Shown piece by piece: positions 12,020-23,747 of a stretch of DNA of 64,000 nt. The position numbers and the translations under genes were made by a program. The stretch spans positions 61,653,719 to 61,717,718 of the forward strand of contig OY720348.1 in assembly GCA_963082975.1 (NCBI GenBank), in the 5' to 3' direction. The notes beneath the pieces are model-generated. The model was not told where the DNA came from and did not search any database. It worked only from the letters and a program-made list of their open reading frames with translations. Position 1 is the first letter of the stretch. Every line of letters begins with the position of its first letter. The stretch comes from Labia minor. Its lineage: Eukaryota > Arthropoda > Insecta > Dermaptera > Spongiphoridae.

Positions 12020-12598
12020 CAGGGGTTGGACAAAAATATGGAAACACCTTTAAAAAAACATGTTTCTTTGCTTAAGCACGGCCAGCAATTCCCTGTTTAT
12101 GAAGCTCCCTTCTAATTGTTTTGGTACTCACAGGGTTCACAACATTCATTTCAGCAGTAACTTTTGCAGCTGTGGTCTTCTTATTTTTCGTCACAATTGC
12201 CCTTAATGATCGTCTGTCACGATCACTCAGGACACACTTTCGTCCGCGCTGTGATTTAGCAGATGATGGTTTTCCGCTTTTCAAATATGCGGAATAAATC
12301 TTCGATTCAGTACCTCTTGATACACTAAACACCTCGGCTACCTTGCTTACGAAAGCACCTACCATACGTGCTCCAACAATTTGCCCACGTTCGAAGTCTG
12401 TTAACTCTGACATAATGTAATGACAACCTCACATAACAGTACTCCGACAACAACTGAACTGTTTAGCACATTTACGAAGTTGTATAGGTGGCGTCAGTAG
12501 TCAAAAACGCCAGCCGCACCTACATATTTCATTAAAATCATTCTTTCTTTTCAAACATGCATTTCACAAGGTGTTTCCATATTTTTGTCCAACCCCTG
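12020..12598 (-). mobile_element. 579-bp Tc1-type element, internally deleted
   Basis: Flanked by TA on both sides. The ~30-bp terminal inverted repeats begin CAGGGGTTGGACAAAAATAT at the left and read the same in reverse from 12598. It contains one intact minus-strand ORF (12072-12413) that covers only the DNA-binding half of a Tc1 transposase. The catalytic DDE half that would make a ~1.6 kb autonomous element is missing. It could be mobilised only by a full-length relative. Confidence 0.85.
12072..12413 (-). CDS. Tc1 transposase N-terminal DNA-binding domain, stand-alone ORF
   Basis: 113 codons from ATG to stop without interruption. The start MSELTDFERGQIVGAR, a first helix-turn-helix (about residues 7-50, VSKVAEVFSVSRGTESKIYS), a GRKCVLSDRDRR linker (about 58-70) and a second helix-turn-helix (about 75-112, TTAAKVTAEMN and PVSTKTIRRELHKQGI) form the bipartite paired-like domain that binds Tc1 inverted repeats. 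Full transposases are about 340 aa. Here translation ends right after the second motif (GIAGRA, stop), before any DDE residue. The product could bind inverted repeats but not cut DNA. Whether it is expressed is unknown, and it may be only a deletion remnant that happens to remain open. Confidence 0.7.
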   Translation of the reverse strand: MSELTDFERGQIVGARMVGAFVSKVAEVFSVSRGTESKIYSAYLKSGKPSSAKSQRGRKCVLSDRDRRSLRAIVTKNKKTTAAKVTAEMNVVNPVSTKTIRRELHKQGIAGRA

Positions 12599-13018
12599 TA
12601 TATGGTATTATTAATCCAATTTATTCTTATAGTAATAACTTAAATATTTTTTCATTTAAATGGATAATGTATTGTTCACTTTAAATTTAATGTATTTTAT
12701 TATAATTTTTATATTACCATTTTATTTATTTATTTTTTAATATTTACAAGTCCTGTAAATACAATCGTTGAAAACTATTTAATGAATTATTGACTCATTA
12801 TTTGTATACTTTGAAACACCAAATCACTTTGGAAATTCATAAAATAATAAATGACATTCAAAGATTAGTTTAGTTTACTGGAAAATGAATCACTTGAATT
12901 AAGCTTTTATAATTGAAAATATTACATTCAAATAGATATTTTAATAACAAACAAATTTTGAATTTTCTTTTATTATCTAATCACAAAATATATTATACAT
13001 TTGACACTGAAACAGATT

Positions 13019-13056
<38 letters not shown>

Positions 13057-14417
13057 TCTTTAGATAAACAATCACAAAAATATTCACTAAATTAAGTACA
13101 AATAAATATATATTAGATTCAAATGATATTCCCAGGAATGTTCCCCTTAGTTTTTAATTAAAATTTTATACTTAATTTATGGGGAGAATTCGCTTTGTGG
13201 TGAGTTATCAAATACAGATAGAACCTGAGTATGGTTGTTTTTTTCTGTATTCTACAAAATTCAATCTGGAAAAAAGGGAGAGAAAAACGTATTAATAATA
13301 AATGAATAAATATATTTAGAGGCAAATTATATTAGAAAAAATTAACTAAAAAAGAAGATTAATAAAAATAAATAAATTGTGGTTTGTTATTTAGAAAAGA
13401 AACAAATTTATAATGTTTATAACAATATTTTATTATAAAAATTCAAACAGTTGCAAATATGTACTGCGGTTTATAGCATATACGTTTAGTTATGTTTGAA
13501 CCACGGACGAGCCATTTAAGATGAATCACGTTAATACTTTATTATTATTATTAGAAATTAAGGACATGTCGGCAACTCGGGCCATTAACGCATCATTTAC
13601 ACTTTGTAGTCATCAGTTTCATAGATAAAATTAAATAATATAAATATAAATAACGAAGAAAAATAAATAAATAAATAAAATAAATAACCATAAACAAATA
13701 CTAAAACTATTGGAGTGACTGTAAAGAATCTGTAAATAATATAACAAAAATAAATAAATTTAATAAATTTAATATCAATAACATCAAACAATCAAAGTTG
13801 TTTCCCAACATCATTTGATATCCTTGTATCGATGATTTTATTATATAACATTTATATAAATACTAACAAAAACTATTAAAGTTGCTGTAAAAGGACACCC
13901 CTCGGACTAAACTAGAATAAATAAATAAACTAAACCTAATTATTACCATAGACAACAGACAGCAAACTGGACCAACAAAACAAAATTGTCTCCCAACACC
14001 ACTGAATATTTAATTATTTTTTTTATTTAAGCCAAAAATGAATGTTTTTAAATATAATTATAATGCAATCCAAATTTTATTAAAATTTGCTACTTATATA
14101 ATTAATTGAATCTGATTTAGGAATTTCAACCTGAACATTTTTTTCTAATAATTATCAATTTATAAATGGAAATGAAAATTAATAATAAAATTAAAAGGGT
14201 TAAAGGTAAGTTATATTAAAAATACACGATTCCATGTTTCAAGATAAATATTTATTCAACTTTATGATTATTTCGACAGTTACGTCATCAACATAAATTC
14301 ACACTATAGTCAATGAATCTGATTATTTGACTATTTTAACTAAAAATGTCAACTGCAGTATTCTAACGTGTTTTACAAACATAATTCGTCGAAATAATTT
14401 ACAAAAATTTGCTGGAA
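12599..14417. other. Intergenic with microsatellite and old direct repeats
   Basis: AT-rich. A (TA)n tract lies at about 13024-13052. Two imperfect direct repeats about 165-185 bp apart are visible: AAATACTAAAACTATT near 13697 and again near 13859, and GTTGTTTCCCAACATCA near 13797 and a variant near 13986. They suggest an old local duplication, possibly the 3' tail of a retroelement. No gene seen. Confidence 0.4.
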
Positions 14418-14565
14418 ATCACTTTGATGATATCCTAATGTTTTCTGAAAATTTCGAAGATCATCTGAGTCATATAAAGAAAATTATTAGGATAATAAAA
14501 TGAGAAAGATTTCTTTTAACAAAATCGAATTTGCCAGAAATTCAGTAAAATATTGGAATTAATAC
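14418..14565 (+). pseudogene. Ty3/gypsy reverse transcriptase relic
   Basis: About 14418-14500 reads HFDDILMFSENFEDHLSHIK, which matches the YLDDILVFSxxxEEHxxHL signature around the catalytic aspartates of Ty3/gypsy reverse transcriptases, with Tyr changed to Phe. The next ~60 bp (KSNLPEIQ, then a NIG segment) fit the following LxxxKCxFxxxxVxYLG region but contain stops. Only ~50 codons survive. It is far more decayed than the LTR elements in the right half of the window and is not one of them. Confidence 0.6.
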
Positions 14566-14849
14566 CGTGAGCCTGTAACTCGACATTATAAAATAAATTA
14601 AATAATTTCCAAACCATCGTGAGAGGTTTTAAGTATTTTCTAGAATGTTGAGGTTGAGAAGCAAAGACTTAAGATCGATATTCATAGAATGAGGTGCGGT
14701 GACCCTAGGCTGGTTGACAAAAAACTAAACATGGTTGTCTATATTATAAAGACCAGTGGATTCCCAACATAGAAATTGTGTGGCTGTATAAGTTACAACG
14801 GATATAGCAAAATCTTTTTTGGATTTTATTTTCTTGAACGATAGACCTA

Positions 14850-15425
14850 ACAACGATGATCGTAGACTAGCTATGATGGTCAGACTGCAATCCTCTCAAA
14901 GGAATGTAATCCAATATATTCTACCACAAAAGATAAATCAGATGAAGAAATTGAAAACTTTTACGGAAATGAGGAAGAACTAATGAAAACAAAAAAAAAA
15001 GGCGAAATCACATTTGTTTTAGGAGACTTCAACTCAAAAGTCAAAAAAGAACTGAAGAAGATCAAGTGGGCAGATAGCCTTGGCTGGAGAAATTCCAGAG
15101 GATATAGTCTTGTCGAATTGTGTGATGAAAAGAAACTTTATATTACAAACACCATCTATAAACAACAACCTAGACCAAACTATGGTACCTTATAACCTTA
15201 TGGTGGTACAGTACAGTTAGATTTAGTAACGAAATCATTTTAGTGGTATCTGAACTTTATGATGGAAGTTTCTGTTGTACTAACTTCAACAAGTTAGAAA
15301 ATCTCTTGATGATATGAAGAATAAGCTCATAAGAAATCAGATAGACTTCGTGTTGCCGAATATAACATACAAAAAATATATGAAATCTGTTAATTCAGAT
15401 CATAATCCAATTGTTGCTGATTTTA
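14850..15425 (+). pseudogene. RTE-like endonuclease relic
   Basis: Frames here resemble the apurinic-type endonuclease of RTE-clade non-LTR elements. After DRRLAMMVRLQSS (about 14860) and SDEEIENFYGNEEEL (about 14941), an open stretch at 14983-15195 has ITFVLGDFNSKV (the GDFN motif) and GYSLVELCDEKKLYITNT. After a stop, about 15300-15422 gives RNQIDFVLPNITYKK and VNSDHNPIVADF, the RNQID...SDHxPxxxxF end of the domain. Frameshifts and stops make it inactive. A mariner insertion at 15426 breaks it off. Confidence 0.7.
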
Positions 15426-16705
15426 TTGGGTGAGTGCAAAAGTTCGTGCGGAGTTTGTGAGTAAAAGTCACCAAGTGATTAAGCAAACAAAAATCTTTAT
15501 TCAATCAATGATATATTCTCCATCGTTTTCTTTAAACTTTTTACAACGTTCTGGCAGCATACGGATGCCTCGATCATAAAAACTGGGCGGTTTGGATTCG
15601 AAGAACGAAGAGATGCCGTTTTTTAAGGCCTCCAAATAGTCAAAGTTTTTTCCATTTAAATAATTTTGCAATGACCGGAACAAGTGATAGTCAGATGGTG
15701 CGATATCAGGAGAATACGGTGGATGTGTTAAGACATCCCATTTCAGGCTCTTCAGTTTGCATAGCGTCTTTTTCGAAACGTGTGGTCTGGCGTTATCGTG
15801 ATGAAAGACGACTCCCTTACGATTTGACAAAATTGGACGTTTCTCTTTTATTTCTCGATTCAGATTGGTTAATTGGCGACAGTACATGTCCGAATCACTC
15901 GTTTCGCCAGAGGGGAGAACCTTAAAATAGATTATGCCCTTGCAATTCCACCAAACAAAGAGCATCACCTTCATCAAGCGAAAACTGGCCTTTGGCATTA
16001 CGTCACCATGCTCACCTGATTGTTTCCATGTTTGTTTGAGCTGAACAATTTTGTAGAGGACCCATTTCTCATCGCCCCTCACTAATCGATCCAAAAACGA
16101 CTCGTTATTGAGCCGCCCGAGTAAAGAAACGGCTGCAGAAATTCGTTTGATTTTGTTCTTATCGGTCAGCAAATGGGGCACCCATATATCGAGCTTCAAA
16201 CCGAATTCTATCTTTTTAAACTCCGAAAAGCGGTTGTCGGTCAACGTGCTGTAGAACTTCTTCTGTTGAAATTCGCGGATTATTGAGCACTAAAGTGGGC
16301 AAAACATCGTCATTTATGCCAGAAGATCGACCAAAGCGTGGCTCGTCTTCAAGGTTAAATTCTCCGCGGCGAAATTTAGCAAACCATTTTTCCACAGTTC
16401 GTTTAGTTGGTGCTTAATCCTGGTAAACATCTTGAATGTTTTTTTACGGCTGCGGGAACGTTTATTCCCTTCCGAAACTCGTAAAGCATAACATGCCGTA
16501 AATGCACCTTATCGATAGTTATTTTCAAAGTGATATTTCTCGAAGCAGTTTGTATGAAAACAAATTATTTTTTTTTATTAAAAGCTGAAGACGTCACCTT
16601 TCCAAGGTTATATATTAATATTTAGATGGAAGTTATTCATGTCAACACTACGAAGCTTATAATTCCATCTATTTAAACTCCACACGATCTTTTGCACTCA
16701 CCTAA
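15426..16705 (-). mobile_element. 1,280-bp mariner element
   Basis: TA flanks both ends. The inverted repeats read TTGGGTGAGTGCAAAAGTTC at the left and TTAGGTGAGTGCAAAAGATC in reverse at the right, staying similar for about 30 bp. The length is typical of a complete mariner. The transposase lies on the minus strand (next entry). It inserted into the non-LTR endonuclease relic, whose remains continue after 16705. Confidence 0.9.
15501..16545 (-). pseudogene. Mariner transposase, D,D34D, frameshifted near its N-terminus
   Basis: A 247-codon open stretch (15501-16244) covers the last part of the DNA-binding domain and the whole catalytic domain. It contains WVPHLLTDKNKIKRISAA, FLDRLVRGDEKWVLY with the first catalytic Asp, VVFHHDNARPHV with the second, and YSPDIAPSDYHLFRSLQNYL with the third Asp. 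Exactly 34 residues separate the second and third. It ends naturally at EYIID, stop. Upstream, 16245-16545 still encodes an N-terminal helix-turn-helix (VHLRHVMLYEFRKGINVPAA at about 16480) but in shifted frames with stops, so a full ~345-aa enzyme cannot be made. Resembles irritans-type mariners. Confidence 0.85.
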
Positions 16706-17210
16706 TATTTAAGAGAAAAATGCCTAAAACTACAACAATTAAGGTAAAGAATTTAAATATGGAACAAGTATAGTCCTTCAGGTTTCTGAAGTCATTCATC
16801 AATATGAAAACATTTTTCTTAAACATTGATCTGAAATAAATATATCATAAGAGTTGGAAAACTGAGGTGATACTTTATCCCCGTTCTATTGTATGGCTGT
16901 GAAGCTTGGACGTTGAACTCTTTGTTGTTGAACTTTCAAAGAAAATGCTTTTTGACATTTCGACCGCTATCCGAAAGCGGATTAAGAAAAAGAAGAAAAA
17001 TTAAAAAAAAAAACGCCATGCAGTCGTGGGGTTAACGTCGATAACTCACATCCTCATGGTCGAGGGTCTGGCAAAAGAATTTCTCTAGCAGGGATCTTTG
17101 GGACGGAGTCCACTAAGTTCCGGGATTAAAATCTGAAACTACTTGATAAAAATCAAGGAAATTAAGATTTAGGTTCAAAGGACCTTTTCCAATGAACATA
17201 TTGTACCTTT
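16706..17210 (+). pseudogene. Non-LTR retrotransposon remnant, 3' side of the mariner
   Basis: Degenerate frames include PVLLYGCEAWTLNS at about 16884-16925, the conserved C-terminal YGCExW motif of RTE/jockey-like reverse transcriptases. This is probably the rest of the element whose endonuclease lies at 14850-15425, with most of the polymerase deleted. The following ~250 bp (including a GC-rich patch near 17020-17130) may be its 3' tail. No intact frame remains. Confidence 0.5.
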
Positions 17211-17211
17211 T

Positions 17212-17790
17212 TACTATTTCGCCAGAGATAATATTGCTATCACGAAAATTTTCGATGTCGAGATTTTGATGTTTTTATACGTTTTGAAGGCCCCTGAGTC
17301 ATTTTCACTAAGCTTGAGAAAAATGTCTGTCTGTCTGTGTGTATGTAGACAAGATTACGCAAATACGGTTTGAGCTAGAATCATGAAATTTGGTATACGG
17401 GCATTATTCAAAATTCGTAGTTTTCAATTAACTTTTGAGAAATGTAGCTAAACCAGAAGCGGGTCATTACCTACAACGTTTTGATTTTTTTTCCTCTAAA
17501 CTGACCATAAAAATAAAGATAATGTTTAATAGTTTTTCACATGATTAAAAATTGTATAAAACTGCTATATATAGAATTTCAGCTTGATTGAATTGCTAAA
17601 AGTACCAGAATTAATTTTTTAACACTGCAAATCACGCGCCAGCATGTGACGTGGTGCCATCAACAAAGAGCCAAACACGCGCTGGTTTAATAAATATTAT
17701 TTATTAATTTTAATTTATAATTTAATTAATTAAATTTAATTTAAATATAATATATGTTATTTAATCCAATTCTGTATATAAGCAACTTAT
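17212..17790 (+). mobile_element. ACTATCTCGC-family non-autonomous element
   Basis: Begins ACTATTTCGCCAGAGATAA, matching the reverse of the 9101 end. It then runs collinearly through GTCTGTCTGTCTGTGTG, GGTTTGAGCTAGAATCATGA, GTGACGTGGTGCCATCAAC and the AT-rich tail to about 17775, where the second terminus is missing. Orientation is opposite to the copy at 8502. No ORF. Confidence 0.65.
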
Positions 17791-18271
17791 ATTTTTAAAG
17801 TTAAATATTTGAGTTGAAAGCTGTTCACAACAACATAACCTCAAATTGTAACAAATTCTGTTATTGGAATATGTTTGTTTTGTGCTGCCAGTATTGAAGT
17901 TAATTTCTGTTAATTAGAACAGTTATTTATATTTATTTTGATACAGTTTAGTTAGTAAAAGAAATAAGGAAATATATTATCCTTATGGTAAGTATTTTTA
18001 TACTTATTTTTTCTCTATAATCAAATTTTCCCAATAAGAAACTTTTTTATTGAAATTGGTTCAAATGAGTTACTTATATAGAGCGTTCATTATATATATA
18101 TATATATATAAATATATATAAAACGAAAAAAAAATGTAGTGGCGCTGTTGTCCTTTCTCAGCCGATTGTTTCCAAACAACGGCCCCAAAAGCAAAATTTA
18201 TTTAACAATTTATAAAAACTAACCAAATATATTGTAGTTGTAGATTTTTTTAAAAATAACTGTTAATTTAT

Positions 18272-18301
18272 AGTACCGGGACCCCGAGCCTCGGCTCGGT
18301 A
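18272..18301. repeat. GC-rich imperfect palindrome
   Basis: GTACCG at 18272 pairs with CGGTAC ending at 18301, and inside it CCGAGC pairs with GCTCGG around a CTCG loop. This is a strong hairpin in an otherwise ~80% AT region. It may belong to an old transposon end, but no partner was found. Confidence 0.5.
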
Positions 18302-18721
18302 CTTAAGTTAAAAAAAATGATTCATTATTATTGGGTTTGGCTGGTAATATTAATACTTGGGACACCGAGCTGATATACAATTCTTTAATTATTTATTACA
18401 ATTATTAAATGTTGCATCATTGCATCAATCTGATTAAAATGAATGGAACTTGGAGTTATTAGGTATGTTTCTAAGTGTATGAATATTTTTTTTTATTGGA
18501 AGAATGATAAATATATATCGTAATTTATAATTATAAAATATTATTAAAATATATTTTTAATTTTATTTCGAAATTAAATAAAAAATTTTAAAATATTTTA
18601 AATATAAAAAAATATTAATACAATATCCTTTAAAAAAAGGCGGGAGTCAAATTTCAATATGAATGTCATTTGTGACGTCAAAAAAAATAATAACAAATTT
18701 ACTATTTTTATTTTTAAATAT

Positions 18722-18805
18722 CGTAGCACTCACCGAGTTTCGACCCTTCGAACTCGGGGAGTAAAAACAATCGTTCTACCCATGCGACTAATATATTTAG
18801 ATAAT
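18722..18805 (-). repeat. Possible tRNA-derived SINE remnant
   Basis: On the minus strand, TAGTCGCATGGGTAGAACG resembles a Pol III A box and GAGTTCGAAGGG about 30 bp later resembles a B box (GGTTCGANNCC). CCGAGTTCGAAGGGTCGAAA and the following CTCGG form a hairpin that looks like an altered T arm. A proper acceptor stem and anticodon stem are not visible, so this is not a tRNA gene. A tRNA-derived SINE is the most economical reading but is weakly supported. Confidence 0.3.
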
Positions 18806-20326
18806 AAAAATAACATTTTTTTACCATCTAATCTGCCAATTACCAAACCGCATTTGTTTTGTTGTTTTTTTATTTTTTTTTTTGAGATAGATTAATAAAT
18901 ATATATATAATAAATATTTTTAATTTTATTTCGAAATTAAATAATAAATTTTAAAATATTTTATATAAAAAAAAATATTAATACAATTTCAGTTAAAAAA
19001 TAAAAATGGATGTCATTTCTGACGTCATCCATATATAATTTTTAATTAAGAAATAAATAATGAAAATGTACTTTTCCTGAGATGTGATCAATAAAACTCA
19101 ATTTTTCTTTATAAATACTATATCTAGTGTGAATTTGAAAAAAATCGTTAGAGCGGTTTTTGAGAACCCATGGCTATATATATAAAGATATATACAAACA
19201 ATTTTAGCTAGCATAATAAGATAAGATTAAAAGATTCAATTGTTTGAGGAGAGTAACATTTTAGTATTAGTTAATTTCAGGATTCTATAATATTATAATA
19301 TTCAATAGCATGGATTGTTAATTTATTTTTAATCATTAATGTAAAATATTATTTATCATATTAAAATATAAAATATTTTTACAAGATAATAAACAATAGA
19401 TAAACTTTAGGAAATATTGCGTGGATTGTAAAATAATGTAGCGTACAACAAATATAATAATCAAAACTAAGTCATCTACACATCTAAACCATTCATTTTC
19501 CTATCATATTTATATAATTAAGAAATTTATTTTTATTTATATATATATAGTATTACTACGCACAACAAAAATCAATTCAAAATTATTAAATTAATATTTA
19601 TATTTATAAATATGAAATGTGATTAATTCAAATAATGCAATACGAGTTTGAATAGATTTTTCTTGTAAAAAAATTAAAACATAAAATAAAATAATATTAA
19701 AAAAAAAAAAAAAAAAATTGTAAATAAAATGTTTATTATAAAATTACAATAGTTGACAATTGTTAAATATATGTTAAACAATTCTTATATTACATCACAA
19801 ATAAGAATAAACTTAATAAAAATATTAAACAGAATAATATAGACATAATTATTATATAAAAATAAAATAATTAACTATAAGAAAATTAAATTAGATAAAA
19901 ATTAAAAATAATGACTTAATTTATTAAGGAAGATTATTATTTGAATATGAAGAGAAAATGATCGAAGTCATTTCATTTAAGATAAATATATAAATGATTC
20001 CATACTCAAATTATTGAAATTTTGGCAAGTTGAAAATCATGATTTTTTAGCTAATGAAAATAGAAATAATGAAATGAAAAAAGATAGAAATTAATTATGA
20101 AATATAATTAAATATGAAGATGAATAAAAAGTAAATAAAAAAAAAACATAAAAATAGTATGAATGAAGAATTGGATAAAGAATATATAGATGTGAAGATA
20201 TATTAATGTATAATGAAAAAACAAGAAAAATCTTTTATGGAATGTATTAGAAACAATAAAATCAAAATTGGAATATAAATTGGAATGAATCATGTAAAAT
20301 ATTACGTATAAAAAAGATTAAATATA

Positions 20327-21153
20327 CGAGGTCTGTTCAAAAGAAAGGGTGAATTTTGAATTTTCATTTACATTCGATAATAGATTTTTTATTGTTATGT
20401 TGGTACACATATGTTTCTCATATGTTGATATTATCAGTCATTTTGAATTAGTAGTTTGTTTTTGACAACTGAAAAAGTAATTTTCGTTTTTGTGTGTTCT
20501 TCGATTTTTTACTTAAAAAAATGGATCAAAGAATCTGTATTAAATTTTGCGTTAAAAATGGAATAAAGTGCTCCAACGCACTTAAAATGTTGACTGTGGC
20601 ATAAAAAATGTTTATAAATGGTACAAGCGCTTTAAAAGTTCGATCAAATGTGAAAGTTTTGCTCACTGTTTTCTTCGATTACAATGCATTATGAGTTCTT
20701 GCCAACAGGTCGTACTGTTAATAAGGAATACTACAAGGAAGTTATGCAACGTTTGCGTGAAGCAATACGGTTCAAACAATCGGAATGGTGGGTTCTGCAT
20801 CACGATAATGCACCAGCTCATTGCTTGTTCGTGATTTTTTGGTCAAAAACAACACCGTAATCATGCCTCAACCACAGTATTTACCAAATTTGGCTTCTTG
20901 CGACTTTTTCCTATTCCGAAAACTGAAGAGACCAATGAAAGGAGAGCGTTTTGCCACAATTGATGAGATAAAGTCGGAATCGAAGAACGAGCTGATGACC
21001 ATACCGAAAAGCGCATTTCAGAAATGCTTCGACGATTAGAAGCGCTGGTATAAGTGAGGGGAGTTACTTTGAAGGGGACAAAATGGATATGGATGAATAA
21101 ATAAATAATTTTTGAAATTATTCAGAATTCACCTTTTCTTTTGAACAAACCTC
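20327..21153 (+). mobile_element. 827-bp internally deleted mariner
   Basis: TA flanks both sides. The left end CGAGGTCTGTTCAAAAGAAA and the reversed right end GAGGTTTGTTCAAAAGAAAA are inverted repeats. The element is ~450 bp shorter than a full mariner and carries a broken plus-strand transposase (next entry). It belongs to a different mariner family from those at 5269 and 15426, judged by its ends and its PQPQYLPNL region. Confidence 0.85.
20680..21090 (+). pseudogene. Mariner transposase C-terminal relic
   Basis: One frame gives EYYKEVMQRLREAIRFKQ and WWVLHHDNAPAH (second catalytic Asp). A frameshift at about 20820 leads to LLVRDFLVKNNTVIMPQPQY, NLASCDFFLFRKLKRPMKGE and IPKSAFQKCFDD. The usual SPDLAPADFFLF is altered to LPNLASCDFFLF, but the third catalytic Asp is kept. 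An in-frame stop follows at 21037-21039, after which the usual C-terminal WKKRWHKC-like tail is only traceable in decayed form. Most of the N-terminal two-thirds is deleted. Confidence 0.7.
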
Positions 21154-23290
21154 TACATCTATTTATAAATAATATATAAATAATGGCAATTTTCATATAA
21201 AAAATAATTAAATGACAATGCAAACGTGTTATAATTTAAAATAATTATCAGAATTTTAGAATTCTTTTTCAGTAATAAAAGTTATAATCATTTACAAACA
21301 AATAAGCTAATTACTTATTTATAAGCATTAAACAAAATTATTATGAATAAATAAATATTCTGTTCACATCACATTCTTTTCTTTTTTTAATTTAACTTTA
21401 TTTCAAGAAAGAATTGAGTAAAGTCATTATTCAAATAGTCTGAAACATGTTTTAAAAAAATCCATGATATTAATTAATATTTTAACATTAATATTTTTTT
21501 TCCAATCTAGCAATATACATATTTTGATGATCATTTTATTTGATAATCATACATGAACATTGTTGATACAAATTATGAAACTATAAATATAATATTTTCA
21601 ATGTTGAGTATGGAACGTAAATACTAAATGAATGGACTAGGAAATGATTCAATAACTTTCAACATATTGAAAACAATGATAAAAATACAAACAAATAAAG
21701 AATAATAGAAAGAAAAATTTGAAATTTTTAATAAATATATATTATATATCGTTAGGTTTGTCGTTTAAAGAAAGAAAATAAAAATGAAATTTCTGTAATG
21801 AACTCATTTTAATAATATGCTGTTAAATGTCACAAGTGTAGGAAAAAGGTGTATATCTTTCAATCTATAACTTAGACTTGCATTTGGAGGCAAAATAACT
21901 TACATGTATATGTTGAAACTAAATATGGATTTTATAAATATAGGTTTGCTTATTGATGTAAGATTTGCATTTATTACGGTGAAAGTACTAAATAGTAAAT
22001 AATAAACAAGAAACTATATTGTTTAATGAATAAAAAAAATATTGATGTTAAATTATGTGATTGTTATTTTAGCACTCATTTCCCAAATTAAAAATATTAT
22101 AAATTTAATATTTTTAATAAATGATTTTTTAATCTGTTGTGAACATCAGTGATGTATTAAATTAATTGTATTAATTAAAAACAAATTTTTAATTGGGAGA
22201 AGAAACGAGATCATAATACATGAGTTCAGAAGGAGAGCGAATAATAAATTCCAATAGTATGATTGGAAAATGAAGATCTTGGAATTTTCAATGGTTATAA
22301 CTATTGCCAAAATGTTGATAAAATTAATTGATGCCCTTTGGAATAGTTAAGAGAAGGATACATTTTACTCTATTAAGAGGCCAATTTAAAAGAGGCATCT
22401 TTAAATGTGTGTATTTGTTTTATAAAAGTAATTTAATAGAGCCATGATTATGTCTAATTAAATTGAAAATATGAATAAAAATAAATTTATAATTATTAAT
22501 TTTTCTTATTATCTGATTTTGTTTGTATTATTATTTTGGTTTGTAATAAAAAATAATGTTATTATTATGAAATAAACAAATAAAAATATAAGTAAAGTTT
22601 TAAAAATGTTATTATTATTATTATTAAATAAACAAACGAAAATAAAATAAAAATATAAATTAAGTTTTATATTTTAATTTGGTTTAAGAAAATAAATTTG
22701 TTTATAATCAATTTTCAATATTTTCTTCATTAAATAAAGTAATTATTATATACTTATTTTATAAATAAAATTACATCACTTATTTATAAAATCATAATTT
22801 AAAATAAAAAAACATTGAAAATTAACCAAATGGTTTGTAAATTTTAAAAAGAAATTGAATAAAAAATTATTTAAAAACAAGTTTCAATGTAACTATATGT
22901 ATAGTTTTAAAATTAATGAAATATGATTAAAAACAAAACAATCTTTTATATTTAAATATATACATATAATCTATAAAAAACATGCATTGGTAAGTGAATG
23001 GTAACATTAATTAAAATTTGGCATCTATACAATGAATTAATATCTATTCCATTGTTAATTAAGTTCAGGTACAAAATAATATTTTATATTATATCTAGTT
23101 TTTTTTAAGAATATAATGTGGGAGAATGTTAGGATGTAGATTATTAGGTAATACTAATATTAAGGATATAGTAAGGTTAAAATAAAACCAATCAGATCAA
23201 ATTAATAAATATCATTGCTATCCTATTTTTTCAATTAATGAAAGAATATCTATTATCACAAAATCAATTAATATCACTGATAATTATGTA
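21154..23290. other. Intergenic, nothing recognised
   Basis: About 2.1 kb of extremely AT-rich sequence between the deleted mariner and the pogo-like element. I saw no exon-like reading frame, inverted repeat or structured RNA. Confidence 0.4.
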
Positions 23291-23292
23291 TA

Positions 23293-23436
23293 CAGTGAAA
23301 TTTCGTTATAACGGACACCCTCAGAATAATTTTTGCAATAACAGTTTATCAATGGATTTGTTCATCGTACAGAAATGTCAATCAGAAGAAAAATAAACTA
23401 AGCAGAAAATCATAATTTGTCCGTTAAGTCTCATTA
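23293..23436. mobile_element. Pogo/Tigger-like MITE
   Basis: Starts CAGTGAAATTTCGTTATAAC with GGACACC next, and ends with TTTGTCCGTTAAGTCTCAT. TA lies outside both ends. CAGTGAAA-C/T-TCGTTATAACGGAC is the typical terminus of pogo-type Tc1/mariner elements. The interior (~100 bp) is non-coding. It lies 0.3 kb downstream of the trpml stop codon. Confidence 0.55.
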
Positions 23437-23747
23437 TATTATATTATATATATTGAATGGAATATATACCGATAAATGAGTAAATAAGCATCTAAGAATT
23501 TGGCAAGATTTGCTAAAAAATTCTTCACTCATTCTAATAAAGTCTTATTAGAACATATTTTTAAAATAATTATCAAATAAAAAAAATAGAAATTTATTAA
23601 AATATTAGAATTAATATTATTTGTCTGGACAAAAATTATTCGTTTTAATGAATTATTAAATAAACAAATAATAAATACAAAAAAATAAGTTAAGTTAAAA
23701 TTAAGTTCATGATTATATTCGTTAATTCATTTGTACGTTAGTTTAAC

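Larger units (their letters stand above)
17791..20326. other. Intergenic with microsatellite, hairpins and a poly(A) run
   Basis: Contains a (TA)n tract at about 18092-18121, a 30-bp imperfect palindrome at 18272-18301, a tRNA-like patch at 18722-18805 (both listed separately), a TGACGTCATCC-containing segment near 19010-19030 that recalls the repeat at 920, and an uninterrupted A run at about 19700-19718. No gene recognised. The open stretches at 18659-18895 and 20108-20293 are low-complexity. Confidence 0.4.

Noticed and set aside
15671..15925. Plus-strand 84-codon stretch within the mariner at 15426
   Set aside because: Antisense to the transposase catalytic domain, which is the real coding frame.
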